A stretch of DNA of 64,000 nucleotides, from positions 1 to 64,000 of the forward strand of contig JAIPCJ010000002.1 in the NCBI GenBank assembly GCA_021738245.1, written 5' to 3'. Position numbers and translations under genes: made by a program. Below are positions 32,488-40,885 of the stretch, piece by piece. The stretch comes from Methylotenera sp. GTDB lineage: Bacteria; Pseudomonadota; Gammaproteobacteria; Burkholderiales; Burkholderiaceae_C. The stretch's first letter is position 1, and each line of letters opens with the position of its first letter. The notes beneath the pieces are model-generated. The model did not search any database and was not told where the DNA came from. It saw only the letters and a list, made by a program, of their open reading frames with translations.

Positions 32488-33030
32488 ATGAGACAGCCCA
32501 TGAACGCGGGCAAATCCACCGCCCTGCTGCAGGTGGCCCATAACTACGAGGAGCGTGGGCACCGCGTGCGCATCTTCACTGCGCGGCTGGACGACCGCTA
32601 TGGCCACGGCGTGGTGACCTCCCGCCTCGGGCCCCAGCGGGAGGTGGAGCAGTTCGACGAGCACACCGATTTCGTCGCGCTGATGGACGCGACGCCCGGC
32701 ATCGCCTGCATCCTCGTGGACGAAGCCCAGTTCCTGTCCAAGCCGCAGGTGGTGCAACTGCACGAGATGGCGCATCTGCGCAACCTGCCGGCGATCTGCT
32801 ACGGCCTGCGCACCGATTTCCAGGGCGAGCTCTTCCCCGGTTCGGCCACGCTGCTGGCGCTGGCCGACGAGATGGACGAGATGAAGACGATCTGCGACTG
32901 CGGTCGCAAGGCCACGATGAACATGCGCGTGGATGCCAACAACCGCAAGGTGACGCAGGGCGCCCAGGTGGAGATTGGCGGCAACGCGCGCTACCGCTCG
33001 GTGTGCGGGCGCTGCTTCCGCCAGGGCTAG
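32488..33030 (+). CDS. tdk: Thymidine kinase with a missing N-terminal strand
   Basis: From MNAGKSTALLQVAHNYEERG onward this is a normal type II thymidine kinase. It has DEAQFL (Walker B-like), the lasso YGLRTDFQGELFPGS and zinc cysteines CDCG and CGRC. It phosphorylates thymidine in salvage. The usual start of about ten residues (first beta strand, e.g. AQLYFYYSA in E. coli) is replaced by MMRQP, so the P-loop keeps NAGKST but not its leading strand. The junction with accessory DNA falls at the ATG at 32500. Activity is doubtful. ATG 32488 and ATG 32500 are both possible starts. Confidence 0.85.
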   Translation: MRQPMNAGKSTALLQVAHNYEERGHRVRIFTARLDDRYGHGVVTSRLGPQREVEQFDEHTDFVALMDATPGIACILVDEAQFLSKPQVVQLHEMAHLRNLPAICYGLRTDFQGELFPGSATLLALADEMDEMKTICDCGRKATMNMRVDANNRKVTQGAQVEIGGNARYRSVCGRCFRQG

Positions 33031-33035
33031 GCACG

Positions 33036-33057
33036 AAAAAGGCGGCCCAGGGCCGCC
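33036..33057 (-). terminator. Rho-independent terminator (leftward)
   Basis: GGCGGCC (33041-33047) pairs with GGCCGCC (33051-33057) around CAG. On the minus strand the stem is followed by TTTTT (33040-33036). It terminates the small Cys-rich gene to its right and lies just after the tdk stop. Confidence 0.75.
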
Positions 33058-33186
33058 CATCACTGCACGCCCATCACCGCCAGCAGGGCGCCATGCCTGA
33101 CAGGCGATGGCGTCGGGCCGCCCTCACGGCGGCGCCGCTCGATGGAGGTCGAGGGTCGGCTCGCGTCTGCGCGGGCCGGCGGCGGA

Positions 33187-33423
33187 CTACTTCGCCGCGA
33201 GCTGCGCGTCGAGCTCCTTGCAGGAAGGCGAGCAGACAGGTTGCGACTTGCCGAGCAGCTTCTTGGACTTCAGCATGGCGCGGGGGCGATGCTTGCCGCA
33301 GAGAAAGCACGACATCGTGGCCGCGCCGAACGAGGAGGTCGCCGCGAAGGGCGAGCCGGGAGCTTTGGAGCGGTAGCGCAGACCATCCGCTTCGATGGTG
33401 GTCTTGGTGGTTTCTTTGGCCAC
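33187..33423 (-). CDS. Small Cys-rich (zinc-ribbon-like) protein
   Basis: The 78-aa protein from a GTG at 33423 (AGGA 6 bases upstream) reads FGAATMSCFLCGKHRPRAML, then KKLLGKSQPVCSPSCKELD. Two pairs of cysteines (CxxC and CxxxC) separated by a basic stretch suggest a treble-clef or zinc-ribbon fold. The family is unnamed to me. It stands alone between tdk and the crotonase gene. A nucleic-acid or protein-binding role is possible. Confidence 0.65.
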   Translation of the reverse strand: MAKETTKTTIEADGLRYRSKAPGSPFAATSSFGAATMSCFLCGKHRPRAMLKSKKLLGKSQPVCSPSCKELDAQLAAK

Positions 33424-33518
33424 GCTGGTCCTGTCGAAGAGTGTTGTAAAGGGGACGCCGGGCAGACGTCGAGGCCCCGTATTTTCCACGATGTGGCGAC
33501 CACCCCGGCCTAGGGCTT

Positions 33519-34307
33519 TCAACCCCCCTTGAATTGCGCTGGCCTTTTGCCGGCCCAGGCGGCCTGGCCTTCGATCAGATCGGCCGAATCGCGGGCCCGC
33601 GCGATGTCCTGCGCCAGGCGCTGCGCATCCAACCGACCGGCCGCGATGGCGTTCAGATGCTGCTTCATCGGCAGCAAGGCCAGCGGCGCCATGCCGAGCA
33701 GGTCGTCGACGAGCTGCTGCACGGCGGCGTCGAGCGCATCCACGTCAGGCAACAGCTGATCGAGGTAGCCGCAAGCCTGCAGCGCCGGTGCATCGAAGCG
33801 ACGGCCGGCCAACATCACCTGTTTGGCCACCGCCAGGCCGAGCCGGTTCACGAAGCGCTGCAGGCCGCCCGGGTAGAAGTGCAGCCCGATACGCGCAGCG
33901 GGCACGAACATCTCGACCGCCGGGCCACCCAGGCGGAAATCGCACGCCAGCGCCAGGTCCGCCGCGCCCCCGTAGGCGCCGCCATGGAGTCGCGCGAGGG
34001 TGATGGGCCGCGCGGCTTCCAGCGCATCGGCCAGTTCGCCAAAGCGCGCGCCGGCATCGATGGCGCCCAGTGCGCCCAGATCGAAGCCCGCGCAGAAATG
34101 CCGGCCCTCGCCGGCAAGCACCAGGACACGGACGGCGTCGTTCGCGTCCACGTCGCGCAGGTAGCGACGCAGCACATCGAGGTCTTCGGCGGCCAGCCGG
34201 TTGGCCTGCTGCGGCCGGCGCAAGGTGATGCGGGCGACTGCCCCCGTCACGGTCAGTTCGGGCGGCAGCCCGGCACGGGTGTCATCAGGCAATTGCGGAG
34301 AGTCCAC
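33519..34307 (-). CDS. Crotonase-fold protein (enoyl-CoA hydratase/isomerase family) without catalytic Glu
   Basis: The 262-aa protein has both oxyanion-hole segments (FCAGFDLGAL at 71-80; HGGAYGGAADLALACDF at 108-124). Of the two glutamates used by hydratases, the first (GGxxE) is Asp117 and the second (xPE) is Ala137. Classical hydration is therefore unlikely; isomerase, hydrolase or another crotonase reaction is more plausible. It is annotated only by fold. It stands alone and divergent from the phosphatase gene. Confidence 0.8.
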   Translation of the reverse strand: MDSPQLPDDTRAGLPPELTVTGAVARITLRRPQQANRLAAEDLDVLRRYLRDVDANDAVRVLVLAGEGRHFCAGFDLGALGAIDAGARFGELADALEAARPITLARLHGGAYGGAADLALACDFRLGGPAVEMFVPAARIGLHFYPGGLQRFVNRLGLAVAKQVMLAGRRFDAPALQACGYLDQLLPDVDALDAAVQQLVDDLLGMAPLALLPMKQHLNAIAAGRLDAQRLAQDIARARDSADLIEGQAAWAGKRPAQFKGG

Positions 34308-34429
34308 GGAGCGTCGCGGCGGGAAGGTGGGCCAATCGTCGGCGAGTGCGGGGCGCAGGGAGGCACCTCGCTTTACAAGCCAGACATTGTGACGACGTAA
34401 GCTCCGGCTCCCGCCGTCACAAAACCGTC

Positions 34430-36097
34430 ATGTTGCCTACCCGCCGCCGCCTGCTGGGGCTGACCCTGGCCACCAGCCTCACCGCCGCCCTCACCGCCTG
34501 CTCGACCACGCCGCTGGCCACGCCGGTCGCCGCGGCCGCGCGCCCGCAACTCTTGGTGCTCGTCGTCATCGACGGCCTGCCCATGCGTCAGGTCACCGGC
34601 TACCGCGACCAGCTCGCACCCGACGGTTTCGCCCGCTTCCTGGACCGCGGCCGCTGGTTCGCCGACGCCCACTACGCCCACGGCCACACCGTCACGGCGG
34701 CAGGCCACTCCGTCATGCTCAGCGGTGCCTACCCGCAGCGCAGCGGCATCATCAGCAACGAATGGCGCGACCCGGTGACGGGCGACCCGGTCTACAACAC
34801 CGGCGACGCGGCCTACCAGTACATCGACAGCCCCACCGCGCCGCTGTCGGGTACCAGCCCGCGCAACCTGAAGGTCGAGACCCTGGGCGACGTGCTGCGC
34901 ACCCGCTCGCCCGCCTCCAAGGTGATCGGCATCTCGGGCAAGGACCGCGGTGCCATCCTGCCGGCCGGCCACAAGGGCACGGCCTACATGTACATGACGG
35001 AGACGGGTCGCTTCGCTTCCAGCACCTACTACATGCCCGCCCACCCGCAGTGGGTGACCGACTTCAACGCCGCCAAGCCGGCCGACGCCTTCTTCAAGAA
35101 GACCTGGGCCCCGCTGCTGCCGGAGTCGGCCTACGCCCGCTCGGTGCCCGACGGCCAGAGCTGGCAGGTGGCCAGCGGCAACGGCAACAAGCTGCCCGCC
35201 GTCATCGGCGACAAGATGGACGCGCCGGGCCCGCGCTTCTACGGCAACCTGCTGGCCTCACCGTTCGGCGACGAGCTGACGCTGGCCTTCGCCCGCGCCG
35301 CCGTCACGAACGAAAAGCTCGGCCAGCGCGGCGTGACCGACATCCTGTCGGTCAGCCTGTCCAGCCACGACTACATCAACCATGCCTTCGGCCCGGAGTC
35401 GCGTCTGTCGCACGACCACACGCTGCAGCTGGACCGCCACCTGCAGGCCTTCTTCCAGTTCCTGGACAAGACCGTGGGTGCCGGCAACTACGTGCTGGCC
35501 CTGACCGCCGACCACGGCTTCACCGACACGCCCGAATGGGCCATCACCCAGGGCCGCGACGCCGGCCGCTTCACCAACGGCCCGGCGCTGGCGGCGGTCA
35601 ACGGCGCGCTGGCCGCCCGCTTCGGCGTGGACAAGCTGGCCTGGAACTTCTCCGCCTCGGGCCTGCTGCTCAACGAGAAGCTGGCGGCCGACAAGGGGCT
35701 GAAGTTCGCCGAGGTGCAGGCTGCGGCCCGCGACGAGCTGTTGAAGCTGCCGGGCGTGGCCGCCGTGTTCACCCGTGAGCAACTGCTGGGCAGCGACACG
35801 ACGACGCCCTTCCTGGAGGCGATGCGCAAGTCCTACGACCCGACGCGCGCGGCGCAGCTGCAGATCGTGCTCAAGCCGGGCTGGATCTTCAGCTACCGCG
35901 CCGGCGGCAGCACACACGGCAGCCCGTACGACTATGACACCCATGTGCCGCTGCTGTTCTGGGGCCCGGGCTATGTGGGCCAGGGTGAAGTGAAGACCCG
36001 CGTGGAGGTGGCTGACCTCGCGCCCACGCTCGCCGGCATCACAGGCCTGCCCGCCCCGGCGCAGGCGCAGGGCCGTGACCTGAAGCTCAAGCCCTGA
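34430..36097 (+). CDS. Alkaline phosphatase-superfamily lipoprotein (PafA-like)
   Basis: The 555-aa protein has a basic start (TRRRLLG) and the lipobox LTAC (Cys24). The phosphatase core is VVIDGLP (Asp49, metal), HGHTVTAAGHSVMLSG with nucleophile Thr89, and Asn110. Later come SSHDYINHAFGPES and ADHG (metal ligands) and YDYDTHVPLLFWGPGY. Thr-nucleophile enzymes of this type (PafA, PhoK) are periplasmic phosphomonoesterases. The ATG is at 34430. Its last 11 bp overlap the convergent PAS gene. Confidence 0.88.
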   Translation: MLPTRRRLLGLTLATSLTAALTACSTTPLATPVAAAARPQLLVLVVIDGLPMRQVTGYRDQLAPDGFARFLDRGRWFADAHYAHGHTVTAAGHSVMLSGAYPQRSGIISNEWRDPVTGDPVYNTGDAAYQYIDSPTAPLSGTSPRNLKVETLGDVLRTRSPASKVIGISGKDRGAILPAGHKGTAYMYMTETGRFASSTYYMPAHPQWVTDFNAAKPADAFFKKTWAPLLPESAYARSVPDGQSWQVASGNGNKLPAVIGDKMDAPGPRFYGNLLASPFGDELTLAFARAAVTNEKLGQRGVTDILSVSLSSHDYINHAFGPESRLSHDHTLQLDRHLQAFFQFLDKTVGAGNYVLALTADHGFTDTPEWAITQGRDAGRFTNGPALAAVNGALAARFGVDKLAWNFSASGLLLNEKLAADKGLKFAEVQAAARDELLKLPGVAAVFTREQLLGSDTTTPFLEAMRKSYDPTRAAQLQIVLKPGWIFSYRAGGSTHGSPYDYDTHVPLLFWGPGYVGQGEVKTRVEVADLAPTLAGITGLPAPAQAQGRDLKLKP

Positions 36098-36728
36098 GGA
36101 GGAGCTGGGCCGCCGTCTCGCCCCACACGGCTTCGGTCAAGGCCAGCACACCCAGCCGCCGGCCCAGGGCTGCGGCCTGGGCCGGGCCGGTGGCGGGCAG
36201 CATCACGAGCAGCCGGCCATCGTCCAGCCGCATGCAACCGTCCTCCCCGCGGATCTGGGACAGCACGCGGGACGGGTCGCTGCCGGCCGCCAGCGTGGCC
36301 ACCGACAGCGGCCAGGCGCGCGGGTCGGCCAGCAAGGCCTGCAGCAGCTCGCGCCCGACCTGGGTGGTCAGCAGTTGACCGGTCAGCGGCCGCGGGCCGG
36401 CCAGGGCGCTGATGTCGACCCCGGTGACGGCCAGGCCGCCACTGGGCGTGCGCTGCTCCACCCACCACAGCCGCCGGCCATCGCGCCAGGCCTGCTCGTA
36501 GCCGCGCTGGGCGATGCGGCTGCGTCGTTCGGGCGGGTCCACCGGCCCGAGGCCGGCGCGCTGGGCCGCCGCCACCAGCTCAGGCCAGGCCGGCGCGGCA
36601 TGCGCCTCCAGGCCCCAGGCCTCGCGGTAGGCGGCATTGGCCTGCAGCAGCCGGTCGTCGGCGTCGTACAGGGCCAGCATCAGCGGGCCCTCGGCCAAGG
36701 TCTGCCACCAGAGTTCGTCGTGTATCAC
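36087..36728 (-). CDS. PAS-domain protein with a degenerate C-terminal domain
   Basis: The 213-aa protein has a PAS domain at about 8-110 (LMLALYDADDRLLQANAAYREAWGLEA ... RLWWVEQRTPSGGLAVTGVDIS). An alpha/beta region (120-213) resembles a shortened GGDEF-like fold but has no GGDEF signature. It starts with a GTG. It may be a sensory or regulatory remnant of a diguanylate cyclase. No membrane segment is present. It converges on the phosphatase gene. Confidence 0.7.
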   Translation of the reverse strand: MIHDELWWQTLAEGPLMLALYDADDRLLQANAAYREAWGLEAHAAPAWPELVAAAQRAGLGPVDPPERRSRIAQRGYEQAWRDGRRLWWVEQRTPSGGLAVTGVDISALAGPRPLTGQLLTTQVGRELLQALLADPRAWPLSVATLAAGSDPSRVLSQIRGEDGCMRLDDGRLLVMLPATGPAQAAALGRRLGVLALTEAVWGETAAQLLLRA

Positions 36729-36752
36729 GCCCCGATTCTGGGGCGGCCGGGG

Positions 36753-37550
36753 TCAGCGGCGCTGGATCTCGCCCGTGCCGGTGACGCTTTGGCGCAACTG
36801 TGGCCGGCCGGCATAGCTCAGGTCGCCCGAGCCGCTCAACTGCGCATCCAGTTGCTCGGTGACGCCAAGTGACAGGTCGCCCGAACCGCTGCTCTGCACC
36901 TTGGCCCCCTTGCCTGCCAGCGCGCGGGCGTCCACATCGCCCGAGCCGCTGAGGTTCCACGACTGCTGCTCGGCCCGGCCCGCCAGGCGCACGTCGCCCG
37001 AGCCGCTGAGCGTCACGCTCAAATCCTTGACCTCCACCAGGCCGAAGTAGGCGTCGCCGGAACCGTTCACGGTCAGCGCCAGGCCCTCGCCCTTGAAGCT
37101 GTCCATGCGCAGGTCGCCCGAGCCCTCGATGGCGATGGCCTGCAGGCTGCGGGCACTGAGCCTGACCGCCAGTGCACCGCGCGTGGTGAAGCTGACGTCC
37201 CGCTTCAGGCGCACGACCAGGGTGTCACCCTCGACGACGGTCTCGATCAGGGGCTCGATGTTGTCGTCGGCCGTGACCGTGGCCTGGTCGCTGCCGCCCT
37301 GGCTGAGCTTCACGTCGACCGGGCCGTCCAGGCGCAGCTTGCTGAAGGCCGCCAGCGCCCGTTGCTTCTCCACCTTGACGCCCGAGCCGCGCAGCCGCTG
37401 CTTGCCGCTGCCGTATTCCGCCGGGCCGGTGAAGCTGGCCGACCAGCCGTCGACCTCCTTCTTGATGCGCAGATGCCAGTCGTTCTCGCCCGCGAGCGCC
37501 GCAGAGGCGCAGAACGAGGCAGCCAGAGCCAGCAGGGCGAGTCGTTTCAT
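36753..37550 (-). CDS. Exported head-GIN-domain protein (DUF2807)
   Basis: The 265-aa protein has a signal peptide ending SAALAG, then a beta-helix-type domain. It carries the repeated motif GSGD (EGSGDLRM, NGSGDAYF, SGSGDVRL, SGSGDVDA, SGSGDLSL, SGSGDLSY) and a final GTGE. This is the head-GIN/DUF2807 family, found at cell surfaces. The function is poorly known (adhesin-like annotations are weak). Its C-terminus ends in the repeat without an anchor, so it is probably periplasmic or secreted. Confidence 0.85.
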   Translation of the reverse strand: MKRLALLALAASFCASAALAGENDWHLRIKKEVDGWSASFTGPAEYGSGKQRLRGSGVKVEKQRALAAFSKLRLDGPVDVKLSQGGSDQATVTADDNIEPLIETVVEGDTLVVRLKRDVSFTTRGALAVRLSARSLQAIAIEGSGDLRMDSFKGEGLALTVNGSGDAYFGLVEVKDLSVTLSGSGDVRLAGRAEQQSWNLSGSGDVDARALAGKGAKVQSSGSGDLSLGVTEQLDAQLSGSGDLSYAGRPQLRQSVTGTGEIQRR

Positions 37551-37677
37551 CAGGGTCTCCCGGTTCGTTGATGCGGCGGCAGTGTGACCAGCCGCCCTGC
37601 CCCCTGCGCGGGGGACGCGACGGACTGCGCATTCGTGGACATGGGCCGTAGCATCGGCCGATCACCAGGAGAGCCGC

Positions 37678-38553
37678 ATGAAGTGGGAAGGCCAGCGCGA
37701 GAGCGAGAACGTCGAAGATGCCCGCAGCGGTGGGGGCGGTGGCGGGCGCGGTCTGCCCATCGGCGGGCGCGGCATCGGCCTGGGCGGCATCGTCATCGCG
37801 TTGCTGGCGTCGTGGGTGCTGGGTGTCAATCCGCTGACCGTGCTGGGCCTGCTGAGCGGCGATGGCGGCGGCGCTGCCGTGCAGGCCCCGGCGGGCGACT
37901 CGCATGCCCAGGACCCGGGCTACCGTTTCGTGAAGACCGTGCTCGCCGACACCGAAGACGTCTGGACCGCCTACTTCCAGCGCAGCGGCCAGGCCTACCC
38001 CATGCCCAAGCTGCGCGTGTTCCGCGGCAGCGAGCCGACCGCCTGCGGCCAGGGCGAGGCGGCCATGGGCCCGTTCTACTGCCCGGCCGACCGCAAGGTC
38101 TACATCGATCTGAGCTTCTACGACACCCTGCGCCAGCGCCTGGGCGCACCGGGCGACTTCGCGCAGGCCTACGTCATCGCCCACGAGGTGGGCCACCACC
38201 TGCAGAACCTGATGGGCACCACCGCCAAGCTCGACGAGGCGCGCCGGCGGGTGTCCGAGCGCGAGATGAATGCGCTGAGCGTGCGGCTGGAGCTGCAGGC
38301 CGACTGCTTCGCGGGTTTCTGGGCCCAGTTGTCGCAGCGCAGCAAGGGCTGGCTGGAGCAGGGCGACATCGAGGAGGCCCTGAACGCCGCCGCGCAGATC
38401 GGCGACGACACCCTGCAGCGCCGCGCCCGCGGCACCGTGGTGCCCGAGAGCTTCACCCACGGCAGCAGCGCGCAGCGGGTCCGGTGGTTCAAGCGCGGGC
38501 TGGCGGCGGGCGACTTGAAGGCCTGCGACACCTTCGGCGCGGCTTCGCTCTGA
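37678..38553 (+). CDS. YpfJ-type neutral zinc metallopeptidase
   Basis: The 291-aa protein starts with a Gly-rich cytoplasmic tail and one TM helix (about 36-60). The peptidase domain follows with HEVGHH at 169-174 and the third zinc ligand Glu206 in ELQADCFAG. Four Cys are present in it. This is the putative neutral zinc metallopeptidase family (E. coli YpfJ). An AGGAGAGCC stretch precedes the ATG. Substrates are unknown. It is divergent from the GIN gene. Confidence 0.88.
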   Translation: MKWEGQRESENVEDARSGGGGGGRGLPIGGRGIGLGGIVIALLASWVLGVNPLTVLGLLSGDGGGAAVQAPAGDSHAQDPGYRFVKTVLADTEDVWTAYFQRSGQAYPMPKLRVFRGSEPTACGQGEAAMGPFYCPADRKVYIDLSFYDTLRQRLGAPGDFAQAYVIAHEVGHHLQNLMGTTAKLDEARRRVSEREMNALSVRLELQADCFAGFWAQLSQRSKGWLEQGDIEEALNAAAQIGDDTLQRRARGTVVPESFTHGSSAQRVRWFKRGLAAGDLKACDTFGAASL

Positions 38554-38574
38554 GCTGGCGTCTTCCGTCGCGCG

Positions 38575-39693
38575 TCAGTTCGGCGGAGCCGCGGCGTTGT
38601 CAGCCCCACTCGCACGGCGCCGCATCCAGGCCTTGCGCAACAGGTGGCGGATCAGCAGGCCCATCGGCATGCGCAGCGCGTGCGACCGGACGTAGAGCCG
38701 CTGACGAGCCCAGGCGGCGCGCCAGCTGGTCACGCCCGTCGAGGGCTCCAGCAGCGCGGCCTCGTAAACCGGCGACCAGCGCTGCCATGCCCAGTCGGGC
38801 GACGCAGATGCCGACAAGGTAGCCAGGGTCGCCGCGGGCACCTCAGTGCCGAACAAGCGCTCCAGGAGCTTCAAGCCCAGGGACACAGGCCCGGCCAGGT
38901 CGTTACCCGCCGCGACGGACTCCAACCGCGTCCAGAAGCCCTCGGCGGCTGCGAACAGACCCACCATCCGGTGGGCATCGTGCAGGTCGCGCAAGCCGTT
39001 GTGGAGCTCACCCTCGTGCATCAGGTGAGTCAGGCAATGGACCAGCAGGTCCTCCGGACAAGGCAGGCGCAAGGCGGGCAGCCCGGGGAGCGGCCGCGAG
39101 CGGGCCAGGATGGCCTGGGCATCCGGGGCGTTGCGGGCCGTGAGCGGCAGGATGTTGTGGTGCACGTCCAGCACGGTCCCGCGGCGCAGGTGGCTCATGG
39201 GTGGCAGCTCGTGCATCCACTCCCGGTAGTAGCGCTGGTCGTACGGGTCGGTCTTGTCACTGACCCAGCCGTTCAGCATGAGGCGACTCTCGACATCGGC
39301 CAGTGCCGCCTTGGGCACGAGGATGTCGATGTCGCCGAACAGCCGGCCTGCGCCGATCTCGGGGAAGCCCATGACATAGGCGCTGCCCTTGAGCAGGAGC
39401 ACCGGCACCTCCAGCACCCCCAGGGCCGCCTGCAACTGGTGGGCTTCCCATTGGATCGACAGATGCTGGCGCTGCCCCATGGCGTACATGCCATCGAGGT
39501 GCAGCTGCGCCTGTGGGCAGGCGCGCAAGCCGGCCTCCCGCAGGCGGCTGGTGAGGGCGCCCAGGAGGTTCGCGTCGCGCGCGGTACTGACCAGCGCGGA
39601 CCATGCCTGCGGCTCGAGCGCACGGGTGCGCGCCGGATCACGCAACGCGAGCAAAAGCTCGCGACGGGCTTGGGTGCGGCGCGGGTCGGTCAT
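38575..39693 (-). CDS. Nucleotidyltransferase-family protein of the HPr-rel-A cluster
   Basis: The 372-aa protein belongs to the NTP_transf_5-like group: VPVLLLKGSAYVMGFPEIGAGRLFGDIDILVP contains the K-G and D-x-D of the active site (about 130-165), and TVLDVHHNILP supplies a later Asp-His. It probably transfers a nucleotide or related group to an unknown acceptor. The ATG at 39693 overlaps the TGA of the HprK-like gene (ATGA). It is the last gene of the leftward cluster. Similar NTases occur in lasso-peptide tailoring clusters. Confidence 0.8.
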   Translation of the reverse strand: MTDPRRTQARRELLLALRDPARTRALEPQAWSALVSTARDANLLGALTSRLREAGLRACPQAQLHLDGMYAMGQRQHLSIQWEAHQLQAALGVLEVPVLLLKGSAYVMGFPEIGAGRLFGDIDILVPKAALADVESRLMLNGWVSDKTDPYDQRYYREWMHELPPMSHLRRGTVLDVHHNILPLTARNAPDAQAILARSRPLPGLPALRLPCPEDLLVHCLTHLMHEGELHNGLRDLHDAHRMVGLFAAAEGFWTRLESVAAGNDLAGPVSLGLKLLERLFGTEVPAATLATLSASASPDWAWQRWSPVYEAALLEPSTGVTSWRAAWARQRLYVRSHALRMPMGLLIRHLLRKAWMRRRASGADNAAAPPN

Positions 39694-40559
39694 GAGGCAC
39701 AGATCCGCCGAACGCCCGTGATGCCATCCTGCGTCGAGCCATAGACGAGCTCGTAGCAAGTGACGCCATCGAACATGGCACACAAGGCCTCGAACCCCGG
39801 TGCGCCCATGCGCTCGCCATTGAAGGATTGCTCGGAGATCAACGCGAACGCCTCCACCCGGCTGAGCGGCTCGACCTGAAGCGACGCCCCGGCCTCGAAT
39901 CTCGGGAAGACCACCCAAGCCGCGCGAGCCCGCTCACCCGCGCGTGATTGAGACTCGAGCGGGCTCGCCGCGTGTGTGACAGTGCCCTTGCGCGTGTCGC
40001 GGTAGATCGGCCCCAGACGCGCACCGGGGAAAGCGGAGACAACATCGATCGAGGCGTTCTTGAGGCTGATCGGCCGCGGGTGCGGCACGAGCATGCCGTC
40101 AGCGGGATCGAGCACCGTCAACTCGTCCGACAGCAGTCGCCAGCCCTCCAGGAAAGCCAGGGATGCGCACAGCGTGCTCTTGCCCGCTCCCGGGAAGCCC
40201 GGCATCACGATGGCAGCCCCGTCACGGGCCAACACCGCACCGTGCATCACCAGCCAGCCCAGCGGGCGCTGGGCGACGCACCAGTTCATGCCCCATTCGA
40301 ACATCGGCGCCGCCTGCGCGGCCGGCAACGGAAAGAAGGGTTCGACCCCGTCCAGCAGAAAGCGCGCCTGAGGCCGCCAAACGCGTCGCAGCCCGCGCCC
40401 GGGCAGGATCTGGATGTCGAAGTCGACGAAGCACGCGTCGCCCGCCGCACGCTGCGCCTGCGGATAGAACGTCTCGATGTGCTGGCGCACGGCCGCGAAA
40501 GGAGAGCGCAGCCGAACGTTGAAAGGGGGCAGGTGAAGCGTGGCTTCGAACACCGTCAC
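39690..40559 (-). CDS. HprK-related kinase A
   Basis: The 289-aa protein has a P-loop GFPGAGKSTL (121-130), with LVMHGAVLARDGAAIVMP before it and LLSDELTVLDP after it, as in the HPr kinase/phosphorylase fold. The strand-loop SLKNASIDVV follows. A GTG at 40559 overlaps the TGA of the PqqD-like gene (GTGA). These kinases lack the full HPr-kinase domain and sit in HPr-rel-A clusters; the target is unknown. In lasso-peptide clusters, HprK homologues phosphorylate the precursor peptide, so a peptide substrate is a fair inference. Confidence 0.85.
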   Translation of the reverse strand: MTVFEATLHLPPFNVRLRSPFAAVRQHIETFYPQAQRAAGDACFVDFDIQILPGRGLRRVWRPQARFLLDGVEPFFPLPAAQAAPMFEWGMNWCVAQRPLGWLVMHGAVLARDGAAIVMPGFPGAGKSTLCASLAFLEGWRLLSDELTVLDPADGMLVPHPRPISLKNASIDVVSAFPGARLGPIYRDTRKGTVTHAASPLESQSRAGERARAAWVVFPRFEAGASLQVEPLSRVEAFALISEQSFNGERMGAPGFEALCAMFDGVTCYELVYGSTQDGITGVRRICAS

Positions 40560-40885
40560 TCGGGGGCGGGCGGAACGACGGGTTGTATCACCCCAGCGTC
40601 GCACAGCTGCGCCAGGGCCGCCTGAAGTTCGTCATTCGACACGGTCACGCCCGCCGGCATGCCGCTAGCCGCCCCCTGCGCAAGAGGTGCGCCGGGCTGG
40701 CGCTGCAACAGTCCCGAAATGACCCAATGTCCCAGGCCGTCAAGCACCCAGTAGTCACCCGAGCAACCGTCAAAAGCCAGCCGGTCCGGGCTTTCCTGCC
40801 AATCAGGGCCCAGCTGAAGCTGCCGACCCGCACGAATGGTCCACGCCGCCAGGATGGCAGCGTGTCCATCCGTCACTGCTTGCAT
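40556..40885 (-). CDS. PqqD-like peptide chaperone of the HPr-rel-A system
   Basis: The 109-aa protein reads RLAFDGCSGDYWVLDGLGHWVISGL, then LCDAGVIQP at the end: a short winged-helix PqqD/RRE-like domain with an insertion in the middle. PqqD-type domains bind leader peptides and present them to modifying enzymes. Its start (ATG 40885) overlaps the 3' end of the exported-protein gene by 13 bp, and its stop overlaps the kinase start. Tight coupling supports a joint function. Confidence 0.75.
   Translation of the reverse strand: MQAVTDGHAAILAAWTIRAGRQLQLGPDWQESPDRLAFDGCSGDYWVLDGLGHWVISGLLQRQPGAPLAQGAASGMPAGVTVSNDELQAALAQLCDAGVIQPVVPPAPE

Noticed and set aside
36776-37135. Repeated GSGD codons considered as a DNA tandem repeat
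   Set aside because: The repeats are spaced by the beta-helix period of the GIN domain and differ in DNA sequence. They reflect protein structure, not a DNA repeat.
37261-38460. Minus-strand frame spanning the YpfJ gene
   Set aside because: It is antisense to the metallopeptidase with its intact HEVGHH site, and it merges into the GIN gene in the wrong frame.
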